Positions 41,191 through 52,000 of a stretch of DNA of 64,000 bases are shown piece by piece. The stretch is from the NCBI RefSeq assembly GCF_035594125.1, contig NC_087158.1:6746501-6810500 (forward strand), in the 5' to 3' direction. The stretch's first letter is position 1. The number at the start of each line of letters is the position of its first letter. The position numbers were made by a program, and so were the translations under genes. The DNA is from Scylla paramamosain. Lineage: Eukaryota; Arthropoda; Malacostraca; Decapoda; Portunidae. Under the pieces are notes generated by a model. That model was not told where the DNA came from and did not search any database. It saw only the letters and a program-made list of their open reading frames with translations.

Positions 41191-43554
41191 ACAAGTATTT
41201 TGAGTCTTTTGTAAGATTGTTACGTAAAAAAACTCCTAAATGAATCGGAAATATCCTATATGGGAAAAATTAAAAGACATTACGAGAAACGTGTATTATG
41301 AGTGTTTTTGATTTTTTGGTATCAAAAGGGTAAAACGCATGAAAAACACTATATGGAGAAACAGAACAATACTGCCAAAAAAAACGTGCATTTTCAGTGT
41401 TATGACATTGTTAGTTACCAAAAAGCCAAAATTCATGCAAAGACCCATATATAGATACAAGAAACGACTTTAAAACGTATGAAAATACTATATATTGAGA
41501 AACAGAATACACTAACCAAAAAGGTGTATTTTGTGTTTTTTTTTTTTTTAGCTTATTATGTACAAAATCGCCTGTCATCAAACAAATCACCCTGCATATG
41601 GAAATAAAAAGGGCATTACGAGAAACGCTTGTTGTGTTTTTTTTTTTTTTTATTATTTTCTTAAGTACCAAATCAGTACTTCAATAGTGCTCTGAAGAAA
41701 AAGAACAAACTTACCAAAAACGGGTAATTTTTTTACATTGATAATTACCAAAACGCCAATATGCATGTAAAGCAACCTATATGAAGAAACGAAACGAAAT
41801 CACTAGAAACTTGTCTTTTGTTCTTTTTTGCGCGTGTTAGGCACCAAATCAGTAAGAAGCAACGAAATCACCCCATAGGGGAATACAAAACAACTTTACT
41901 AAAACGTGTCTTTAGAGTGTTTTTTTTTTTTTTAGGTTCTTACGAACTAAAATGTCAAAATACATGCAAACACCCTGTTAGGTACCAAAGCACCAAAAAA
42001 CAGCCTATATGAGGAAACGAAAGGACATGACAAAAAACGTGTATTATGAGTTTTTTTTTTTTTTTTTAGCTTCTCAGGTACCAAAACGCAAAAATCGAGA
42101 AAGAAAAAAACATTACCAAAAGCGTGTAATTTGAATGTTTTTCACATTGTCAGGTAGCAAAACACCATAATGCTTGCTCGCTATACGAGAAAATTAAACA
42201 AGAATGTAAGAAATGTGTTTTTATGTTTCTCAGCGTGTTAGGCACGAAAACGCTAAATAGCATGGAAAGCACCTTATATAGAAATGCAAAATAATAAGCA
42301 CTTCTTTTAAGTGTTTTAAACTTTTTACGTTCCAAAACGCTAAAACACGTGCAACAAACACGAATAATCTTACCAAACAGAAAAAAAAACCTTACCAAAA
42401 ACGTGTATTTTGAGTCTTTTTGAGTCTGTTACGTACATCATCTTAAAAATACATGTAAAGCACCCTGTATGAGGAAACGATAGGACATTACGAGAAACGT
42501 GCATTATCAGAGTTTTGAGTCTCTTAGGTACCAAACACTAAACCGCCTGAATAAAAATTAAATATATTCTATATCTCTTAATAGAGAAACAGAACATCAC
42601 CAAAAACGTGTTTTTGAGTGTTTTTTTTTTTTTCCTTTTTATGTACCAAAACGTCAAAATACATACGAAGCATCCTATATGGGGAAATGGAAAGACGTTT
42701 GGAGAAACAAGTTTTATTTGTGTTTCTGAGCTTCCTAAGTAAGCTTCCTAAGTACCAAAACGCTAAAAAGGATGAATAGCACCCTATATAGAGAAAAAGA
42801 ACAACATTACCTAAAATCTTTATTTTCAGCGTTTTTCACATTATGTAGCAAAACATCATAATGCATGCAGATCCCTATATGAAGAAGCAAAACGATATTA
42901 CAGGAAACGTGTCTTTTGAGTGTTTACTTGAGTGTTAGGAATCAAAATGCTAAAAAGCATTGAAAGCACCCTATTTGGCGATATAAAATAACATTACCAA
43001 GAAAGTATCTTTAGAGTGTTTTTCACCTTCTTACATCCGAAATCGCTGAAAAGCATGCAAAACAACCTTTACGGAGAAACAAATTAACATTACCAAAAAA
43101 CTTGTATTTTGATTGTTTTTGTGCTTGTTAAATATAAAAGTGCCAAATTAAACGCAAAGCATCCCATATGGAGAAAAGAAAGGACATTACGAGAAAAGTG
43201 TATTATGAGAGATTTTGAGCTTTTTAGGTACCCAGACTCAAAAACACACGATTAGAACTTTATATGGAAAAATAACTCAACCGAAAACTTTTACTTAAAC
43301 TTTTTTTTCATATTGTTAAGTACCAAAATACAAAATGCATTGGAAGCCCCCTTTATCGGGAAACGAAATGACAGTATCATCAACGTGTCTTTTGAGTGTT
43401 TTTCAACGTGTTAGACACCAAAACGCTGAAAAGCATGGAAAGCGCTCCATAAAGGAATACAAAATAACATTACTAAAAACGTGTTTTAAAGGTTCTTATG
43501 TACAGAAACGCTAAAACTCAAGCAAAACACCCTTTATAGAGAAGCGAAATAAAT
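41191..43554 (+). repeat. Diverged, older pentameric satellite flanking the array
   Basis: These are monomers of the same family that differ much more from each other and lack the 1.1-kb hinge. The A-B-C-D-E order is still readable: A has CACATTGT..GGTACCAAAACGCC, B has GCGTGTTAGGCACCAAAACG, C has TTCTTACGTACC, D has GAAAGGACATTACGAG, and E has a CATGAATAGCACC-like core. The clearest pentamer is 42831-43300. Some monomers are fused or truncated, for example a C/D fusion near 41975 and a shortened E near 42080. Long T-runs (41929-41934, 42053-42067, 42620-42633) interrupt the start of several monomers. No genes are seen. Confidence 0.85.
42831..43300 (+). repeat. Reference pentamer A-B-C-D-E of the satellite
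   Basis: Approximate monomer starts are A 42831, B 42922, C 43018, D 43115 and E 43211; the next A begins about 43301. Lengths are therefore about 91, 96, 97, 96 and 90 bp. Each begins with a GTGTTTTT-like start, carries an ACC(A)AAA..GC..AAA core followed by a GCAAAG/GCAAAAC box, and ends with ACATTACNAGAAA then GTGTNTTTTGAG. This copy lacks the later unit-specific changes, so it shows the ancestral organisation best. Confidence 0.8.
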
Positions 43555-44842
43555 ATTTCGTTGATAAATTACATTCAGGACAGTTAGGGAATATCCCTTA
43601 CATAAGAATAAGATCGCAGAAGAATGATCCTAAATGGATGACAGAGGTTAAAACATTACATAGGGCGAAAGAGAAGTATATGAGATTAAAGACAGGGGAA
43701 GTGGTTTTAAGGCCATAATATAATGAATTAGAAAAGTCAGGAGTTTAACATGGAAAGCTAAAAATAGTTATGAATTAAAGGTAGCCAGCCAAGCGAATAT
43801 GTATCCCAAGTGATTTTATCAGGCATATAAGACGAAGAATAGAGAAACAATAGTTCCTTAAAGACAGCAGAATGGGACCTGCTTAGTTGTTGGGAGGAGA
43901 TTAGTAAAATTGTGAACGAGTATTTCTTAACTGTCTTTGCCCAGGAAAACATGCAGGATTTGCCGAATAGTGACAAGATATTTAGAGTAGAAGAAAATGA
44001 GAAGCTGACAGATATTACCATAACTAAAGAGATAGTGGAACGGGAGATAGATAAGCAGAAAAGTTCAAGTCACCAGGACCAGATGAAATATATTCCACAG
44101 TATTTAAGAATTGGAAAAAGGTGATAAGTAATCTGGATAAGGTCATGGCCAAGCGGCAGGCGACAGAGTGTTGTAATAAACGGCTCTAATTCTCAGTGGG
44201 GTCAAGTAATTAGTGGAGTGACAAAGGGATTATTAGTATTAGGGCCGGTGTTGTTTGTAATATATGTCAATGACTTGGATAGTGGAATTAATAGTGTTGT
44301 TAGTAAATTTGCGGATGACACGAGAGTATGTAGATTAATTAGGTCAGAATCACATACCATCGCCTTGCAGGCAGATTTGGATAGGATGAACGAATGGACA
44401 GAAAGATGGCAAATGCAGTTTAATATCAACAAATGCAAAGCACTTAGCGTAAGTAGAAGAAACCCACACAGTAGTTACACAATGAACAATCAAGTTCTGG
44501 TAGGTTCAGGGTTAGAAAAAGATTTGAGATTTAAAGTTAGCTCTGAACTCCGTCTAAGAAAGCAATGCAAAGAGGCCAGAAACAAAGCAAATAGTGTATT
44601 ATGATTCATTTTCAGGAGTGCTAAAAGTAAAACCCCCTAAGTAATATTAAAGTTACATTTAGCGCTGGTCAGACTTCATCTAGACTACGCTGTCCTATTC
44701 TGGTCACCACATCACAGGAAGAATAAAGGTCTATTAGAATCACTTCAAAGGAGAATGACTAAAAGGATACAGGGAGATGAGGAGTATTCCTTACGAAGCG
44801 AGATTCAAGCTGTTAAATTTACATTCTTTAGAGAGACGTAGG
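43555..44842 (+). pseudogene. Broken LINE (CR1/Jockey-type) ORF2 with reverse-transcriptase remains
   Basis: This is the decayed second ORF of a non-LTR retrotransposon. In order one can read: a stretch with NDPKWMTEVKTLHRAKEKY in the frame starting at 43557; KAKNSYELKVA near 43754 after a frame change; NEYFLTVFAQEN from about 43912; FKSPGPDEIY near 44064 after another frame change; GRRQSVVINGSNSQWGQV from about 44155; an altered SGVPQGSVLGP-like turn near 44209; the catalytic FADD motif at 44308-44319; and further thumb-region sequence with LALVRLHLDYAVLFWSP and SLERRRL. Stops (for example 43716 and 44602) and frameshifts make it inactive. The endonuclease is absent. Only about 30 residues separate FKSPGPD from GRRQ, where the family has well over 100, so the motif-A part of the palm is deleted. 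Clade placement (CR1 versus Jockey group) is uncertain. Confidence 0.9.
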
Positions 44843-44846
44843 TTAA
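44843..44846. repeat. TTAA target-site duplication, left copy
   Basis: This TTAA adjoins the left inverted repeat. In the uninterrupted LINE it is part of the codons following SLERRR. Confidence 0.85.
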
Positions 44847-44864
44847 AGGGAGCGCCCACCTCCA
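44847..44864 (+). repeat. Left terminal inverted repeat of the TTAA transposon
   Basis: The repeat reads AGGGAGCGCCCACCTCCA. It matches the reverse complement of 46027-46044 at 17 of 18 positions; the only difference is the outermost base. Confidence 0.88.
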
Positions 44865-46026
44865 ATTGCATTGAAAATTATTTTTTTCACTTTTTTTTTT
44901 TTTTTTTGGCTTAAATTCATCCCACATGATAGGGGAAACGTTTGGTATACAATAATCACGGATCTGACAAGCTTAGCCTTAGGTAGAGAGCGGTTTCCCC
45001 ACCCCCCCCTCTGATTTTTGCCGTGTTGTGGTGGCGTCTCGATGGCCGCGCGCGACAAGCTGCCATAGAGAGAATTGCTTATTTCTCTATCAATGGCTTA
45101 CAATTTGTCCTTCTCTACAGCAAAATCTATGCTAGAAAGAAAAAAGGAAAAATATATATCCCTTTCCGATGACGCAACTACTTCCATGATACCCCAGGGG
45201 TGAGACTATCTAGTCGGTAAAGGCCAAAAATATATAAATAAATAAATAACTAAATATTCAGCAATACTTTTATGTTTCACTTACATCACTAATCTGATCA
45301 AATAAAATCAAAGTACAGGGAAGGGTATAAAAAGGCGATAAAAGCTATAGGCACCACACGCTGAGCCTTGCAATGTTTCAGCATTGTATAGAAAGCCTCT
45401 AATAGCAATGATTTACAAATATAACAATATATAAATGAAACCCCTATAAATCCTGCTCTCTCTCTGACTCAGCAAGAGAGAAAATGAAAAAGTTTTAGGG
45501 GTAGCTAGCCTCGTTTCTTCTGATTTTTGGGCATCTTATTGAAAGTTGATCTATTTTTGCCTCTCCTGAAAAACATGCTTTTTTGAGGTTTTCCTGTAAT
45601 GACTGGGTTATTTATTGTCCTATAGTCACCATTTTTGTCATGTAAGTAGACTGGACTGTGACACACGATCGGTAAGAAGAAATTTTCATTTTTCAAGTAG
45701 GTTTTTTTCTTGTGATTTTTCTTATGCACAAAAAAATTTCCTCTATGTTTGATTAATGTTTTGATTACTTTATAATATAGATTTGGACAAAACCTTCTTA
45801 CTGAACCTGCATAATCTTCCTAGCTGCTACCATGCACGATTTCAATGTGATCCATCGACCCTAAAATTTTTTATCCAATTTTTTTTTAACAACTTTGAAA
45901 AGAATTCACTGCACATGCGCAGTTCGTTATAGATTAATAAAAATTTCAACGAGTATTATATTTTTAATGACAAAGAATATGAAAAAATGGAAAAAAGTCT
46001 ACGGTTAAAATCAGCCACTTTGCAGG

Positions 46027-46044
46027 TGGAGGTGGGCGCTCCCC
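46027..46044 (-). repeat. Right terminal inverted repeat of the TTAA transposon
   Basis: The plus strand reads TGGAGGTGGGCGCTCCCC, the inverted partner of 44847-44864. Sequence inside the two ends does not remain complementary beyond this repeat. Confidence 0.88.
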
Positions 46045-46048
46045 TTAA
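46045..46048. repeat. TTAA target-site duplication, right copy
   Basis: This TTAA follows the right inverted repeat and is followed directly by GAGTGGACCTGATAGAAG, the continuation of the LINE coding frame. Confidence 0.85.
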
Positions 46049-46082
46049 GAGTGGACCTGATAGAAGTCTTTAGAAGAAGAAG
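46049..46082 (+). pseudogene. Short downstream piece of the same broken LINE
   Basis: This piece encodes VDLIEVFRRRR followed by a stop. It continues the SLERRRL end of the upstream fragment; the family's usual LERRRLRGDLIEVFK block is therefore split by the DNA transposon. No 3' untranslated region or LINE tail follows: satellite resumes at about 46083, so the LINE is also truncated at its 3' side. Confidence 0.8.
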
Positions 46083-49000
46083 ATAGAAGTGTTTTTGAGC
46101 TCCTAACATACCAAAACACTAAAACGCATGCAAAACACCCTTTATAAAGAAACAGAATAACATTACCAAAAACATGTATTTTCAGTGTTTTTGATCATGT
46201 TACCTATAAAAACGCTTAAATACATGCAAAGAACCCTATGTTTGGAAAACGAAAGGACATTACGAGAAACGTGTATTATGAATGTTATTAAATTCGTTAA
46301 GCACCAAAAATCTTAAATCCACAAATAATACTATAGAGAAAAATTTTTTTTTTTTTTTTTTTTTTTGTTATTCTTCTTCATAGGTACCGAGATGCCAAAA
46401 TTCTGGCAAAATTCAGGGAAATTATGTGGAAAAAAGAACATTATAAAAAAAAAGTTAATTTTAGTTTTTTTTTTCGGACAGTTATGTACCAAAACCTAAA
46501 TTGCATGCAAAGCCACCTCTATAAGGAAATTAAACGACTTTACCAAAACCCTGTCTTTTGAGTGTTTTTCAGCATGTTAGGCACCAAAACAATAAATAAT
46601 ATGGAAGTCACTCTATATGGGAATCCAAAACAAAATCACTTAACACTTGTCTTTTCAGTGTTTTAAGTAGAAACACGCTAAAACGGATGCAAACAAACCA
46701 ATATGAAGAAATAGAAAAACATTGCCAAAAAAGGTATATTTTGAGTGTTTTTGAGCCTGTTACCTACAAAAAACGCGAAAATGGATGCAAAGCACTCTAT
46801 ATTGGGAAACAAAAGGACATTACGAGAAACCTATATAAAGAGTGTTTTATAGTTTCACAACAACCACAAGGCAAAAGTTTCTTAGATACCAAAATGCTGA
46901 AACTCATGAATAACTCTCTTGATTGAGATACAGAACAACCTTACGAAATGCGTGTATTTTGAGTGTTTTTCACATTCTTAGTTACCAAAACACAAAATTG
47001 CATGCGAAACTAGGTTTATGTGAGGAAAAAATTATATTGCCAGAAAATGTCTTTTGAGTGTTTATGAGCGTGTTAGGCGATAAAGTACTTAAAAGAAGGG
47101 CAATCACATTACATGTGAATAAAACAAACTTTTACCAAGAACTTGCCGTTAAATATTTTTGAGTTCCTTACATACCAAAACGCTAAAACGAATGCAAAAA
47201 ATCCTTTATGGAGAAACACAATAACACTACAAAAAACATGTATTTTGAGTGTTTTTGATCATGTTACCTATAAAAACGCTTAAATACATGCAAAGAATCC
47301 TTTGTTTGGGAAACGAAAGGACATTACGAGAAACGTGTATTATAAGAGTTTTTAAGTTACTTAAATACCAAAAAGCTAAAACCCACAAATGACACTCTTT
47401 ATGAAGAAAGAAAAAATAAAAATACAAATAAATAAATGAAATAAAAGAAAATATTTTTTTGTTTTTTTTTGTTATTCATATTCATAGGTACCGAGATGCC
47501 AAAATTCTGTTAAAATTCAGGGAAATTATGTGAATAAAAGAACATTATCGAAAAAGTTAATTTTAGCTTTTTTTTCGGACTGTTATGTACCAAACCCTAA
47601 AATGCATGCAAAGTCATCTATATGGGGAAATTAAACGACTTTAAAAGAAAACTGTCTTTTGAGCGTTTTTAAGCATGTTAGGCACCAAAACGATAAATAA
47701 TATGGAAGTCACTCTATATGGGAATCCAAAACAAAATTACTGAAAACGTGTCTTTTCAGTGTTTTACGTAAAAAACGCTAAAACGGATGCAAACAGACCA
47801 ATATAAAGATATAGAATAACATTACCAAAAAGGTATATTTTAAGTACTTTTGAGCTTGTAACCAACAAAAAAAAAAAAACGTGAAAAGAAATGCAAAGCA
47901 CTCTATATTGGGAAATAAAAAGACTTTACGAGAAACATGTATAATGAGTATTTTATAGGTTCATAAGAACCACGAAGCAAAAAACGCAAAAACTAGTGTA
48001 TATGGAGAATTTTCTTAGGTACCAAAATGATGAAACTCCTGAATAACACTCTTAATTAAGAAACAGAATAACATTACTAATTGCGTGTAAATAAAGTGTT
48101 TTTCACATTCTTAGTTACTAGAACCCCAAATTGCATGCGAAACTATCTTTATGTGGGAAAAAAAATGACATTACCAGAAAAGTGTCTTTTGAGGGTTTTT
48201 GAGAGAGTTAGCCAATAAAGCACTAAAAAGGAGGGCAATCACATTACATGGGAATAAAACCAACTTTTACCAAGAACTTGCCTTTAAGTGTTATTTAACT
48301 CCTTATATACCAAAACGCTAAAACACATGCAAAACACCCTTTATGGAGAAACAGATTAATATTACCAAAAACATGTATTTTGAGTGTTTTTGATCATGTT
48401 ACCTCTAAAAACGTTTAAATACATGCAACGAACCCTATGTCTAGGAAAGAAAAGGACATTACGAGAAACGTGTATTATGCGTGTTTTTAAGTTCCATAAA
48501 GCTAAAACCTCTTTATAGAGAAAAAATAAAGAAATTATTAAAAAATAGGATTTTTTTTTTTTTTTGTTATTCTTCTTCATAGGTACGGAGATGCCAAAAT
48601 TCTGGCAAAATTCAGGGAAATTATGTGTAAAAAAATTATCAAAAAAGTTAATTTCAGCTTTTTTTTCGGACTGTTATGTACCAAACCATGAAGTGCCTGC
48701 AAAGCCAACTATATGGGGAAATTAAACGACTTTACGAGAAACCTGTGTTTCTAGTGTTTTGAGCATGTTAGTCACCAAAACAATAAATAATATTGAAGTC
48801 ATTCTATGTGGGAATCCAAAACAAAATTACTTTAAACGTGTCTTTTTCGTGTTTTACGTACAAAAACGCTAAAACGGATGCAAACCATCCAATATGAAGA
48901 AATAGAATAAGATTACCAAAAAGGTATAATTTGAGTGTTTTTTTAGCTTTTTACTTACAAAAAACACAAAAATGGATGCAAATCTCTCTCTATTGGTTAA

Positions 49001-52000
49001 CAAAAGGACATTACGAGAAACGTGTATAATGAGTGTTTTATAGATTCTCAAGAATCACAAGGCAAAAAACGCAAAAACTCATATATATATGGAGAAGTTT
49101 CTTAGATACCAAAATGCTGAAACTCATGAATAACACTCTAAATTGACAAACAGAACAAACATACTAAATGCGTGTATTTTGAGTGTTTTTCACATTCTTA
49201 GTCACTAAAACCCCAAATTTTATGTGTAAGTAGCTTTATGTGAGAAAAAAATGATATTACCAGAAAAGTGTCCTTTAAGTGTTTTTTTTTTTTTTTTTTT
49301 TTTAGCATGATAGCCAATAAAGCACTAAAAAGCAGGGCAATCACATTACATGGGAATAAAACTAACTTTTACTAAGAACTTGCCTTTAAGTGTTTTTGAG
49401 CTCCTTATATACCAAAACGCTAAAACGAATGCAAAACACCCTTTATGGAGAAACAGAATAACATTACCAAAAACATGTATTTTCTGTGTTTTTGATAATG
49501 TTACCTATAAAAACGCTTAAATACATGCAAAGAACCTTATGTTTTTGAAATTAAAGGACACTTCGAGAAACATGTATTACGAGTGTTTTTAAGTTCTTTA
49601 AGTACCATTTAGCTAAAACCCATAAATAACACTGTTTATAGAAAAAAATAAATAAATAAAATGATAGGAATTTATTTATTTTTTTTTGTTATTCATCTTC
49701 ATAGGTACCAAGATGCCAAAATTCTGGCAAAATTCAGGGACATTATGTGAAAAAAAGAACATTATGAAAAAAAGTTAATTATAGCTTTTTTTCCGGACTG
49801 TTATGTACCAAACCCTAAAGTGCATGCAAAGCCACCTATATGGAGAAATTAAACGTCCTTACCAAAAACCTGTCTTTTGTGTTTTTTTTTTTCCAGCATG
49901 TTAGGCACCAAAACGATAAATAATATGGAAGTCACTCAATGAGGGAATCCATCACAAAATTACTGAAAAGTGTCTTTTCAGTGTTTTTCGTAGAAAAACG
50001 CTAAATCGAATGCAAACCAACGAATATGGAGAAATAGAATAACATTACCAAAAAGGTATATTTTGAGTGTTTTGAGCTTACCTTAAAAAAACGCAAAAAT
50101 GGATGGAAAGCACTCTATATTGGGATACAAAAGGACATTACGAGAAACGTGTATAATGAGTGTTTTATAGTTTCACAACAGCCGCAAGGCAAAAATCGCA
50201 AAAACTCGGTGTATATGGAGAAGTTTCTTAGATACCAAAATGCTGAAACTCATATATAACACTCTTAATTAAAAATACAGAACAACCATACCAAATGCAT
50301 GTATTTTGAGTGCTTTTCACATTCTTAGTTACCAAAACCAAAAATTGCATGCGATACTAGCTTTATGTGGGAAAAAAATGACATTACCAGAAAAGTGTCT
50401 TTTGAGTGTTTTTGAACGTGATAGGCACTAAAACACTAAAAAAGAGGGCAATCACATTATATGGGAATAAAACCAACTTTTACCAAGAACCTGCCTTTAC
50501 GTGTTTTTGAGCTTACATACCAAAACGCTAAAACGCATGCGAAACACCCTTTATGGAAAAACAGAATAACATCACCAGAAACATGTATATTGATCATGTT
50601 AACCAAAAAACGCCTAAATACATGCAAAGAACCCTATGTTTGGAAAATGAAAGGACATTACGAAAATCGTGTATTATGAGTGTTTTTAAGTTCCTTAAGT
50701 ACCAAAAAGCTAAAACCCACAAATAACTCTTTATAGAGAGAAGCTGAAACTCAAGAATAACACTTTTAATTTTGGAACAGAAATACCTTACCAAATGTGT
50801 GTATTAGAAAAGTTTCTTACATACCAAAATGCTGAAACTCATGAATAATACTTTTAATTAGGAAATAGAACAATCTTACTAAATGCCTGTGTTTTGAATT
50901 TTTTTTTTTCACATTCTTAGTTACCAAAACCCCAAATTCCATGCAAAACTAGCTTTATGTGGGAAAAAAAAAAAGATATTACCAAAAAAGTGTCTTTTGA
51001 GTGTTTTTGAGCGTGTTAGGCAATAAAGTACTAAAAAGCAGGACAATCACATTACATGGGAATAAAAAATACTTTTACCAAGAACTTGCCTTTAAGTGTT
51101 TTTGAATTCATTACATACCAAAACGCTAAAACGCATGCAAAACACCTTTTATGGAGAAACAGAATAAAATTACCAAAAACATATATTTTAAGAGTTTTTT
51201 GATCATGTTATCTATAAAAAACGCTTAAATATATGCAAAGAACCTTATGTTTACGAAACGAAAGGACATTACGAGAAATGTGTATTATATGTGTTTTTAA
51301 GTTCCTTAAGTACCAAAAAGCTAAAACCCACAAATAACACTCTTTATTTAGAAAAAAAAAGTAAAAAAATAAAGCAACAGGATTTTTTTTTTATTAATCT
51401 TCATAGGTACCGAGATGCCAAAATTCTGGGAAAATTCATAACTATTATATGATAAAACAAAAATGATCAAAAAAGTAAATTTTAGCTTTTTTTTCGGACT
51501 GTTATGTACCAAACCCTAAAGTACATCCAAAGACTCCTATATGAGGAAATTAAACGACCTTACCAGAAATTTGTTTTTGAGAGTTTTTCAGCATGTTAGG
51601 CACCAAAACGATTAATAATAAGGAACTCACTCTATAAGAGAATCCAAAACAAAATTGCTGAAAACGTGTTTTTTCTTTGTTTTACGTAGAAAATCGCTAA
51701 AACGGATGCAAACCTACCAATATCAAGAAATAGAAAAACATTACCAAAAAGGTATATTTTGAGTGTTTTTGAGCTTGTTACCTACAAAAAACGCGAAAAT
51801 TGATGCAAAGCACTCTATATTAGAAAACAAAAGGACTTTGCAAGAAAAGTGTATAATTATTTTTTATAGTTCAAAAGAACCAAAAGGCAAAAAACACAAA
51901 AACTCGTGAATATGGAGAAGGTTCCTAGATACCAAAATGCTGAAACTCATGAATAACACTCTTAATTGAGAAACAGAACAACCTTACTAAATGCGTGTAT

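Larger units (their letters stand above)
44843..46048. mobile_element. Kolobok-like (T2-type) non-autonomous DNA transposon with TTAA duplication
   Basis: This is an element of about 1198 bp (44847-46044) between two TTAA tetramers (44843-44846 and 46045-46048). Its ends are 18-bp inverted repeats matching at 17 positions. It interrupts the LINE: removing it and one TTAA rejoins the LINE frame across SLERRRL and RVDLIEVF, which independently confirms the insertion and its exact edges. The left end reads TTAAAGGGAG, which fits the TTAAAGGRR terminus known from T2/Kolobok MITEs. piggyBac also duplicates TTAA, but its ends normally begin CCY, so Kolobok is favoured. No transposase motif is visible. 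The only notable frame is a basic 74-residue one on the minus strand (45505-45729), unrecognised. The composition is less AT-biased than the satellite, with a CpG-rich patch at about 45023-45057. Confidence 0.8.

Noticed and set aside
43758..44021. 87-residue minus-strand frame in the LINE
   Set aside because: It is antisense to recognisable LINE ORF2 sequence, so it is a shadow frame.
44202..44438. 78-residue minus-strand frame in the LINE
   Set aside because: It is antisense to the reverse-transcriptase segment containing FADD.
44843..46048. piggyBac assignment for the TTAA element
   Set aside because: The TTAA duplication fits, but the ends start AGGG/GGGG rather than CCY, and TTAAAGGRR matches T2/Kolobok better. 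It remains a second choice.
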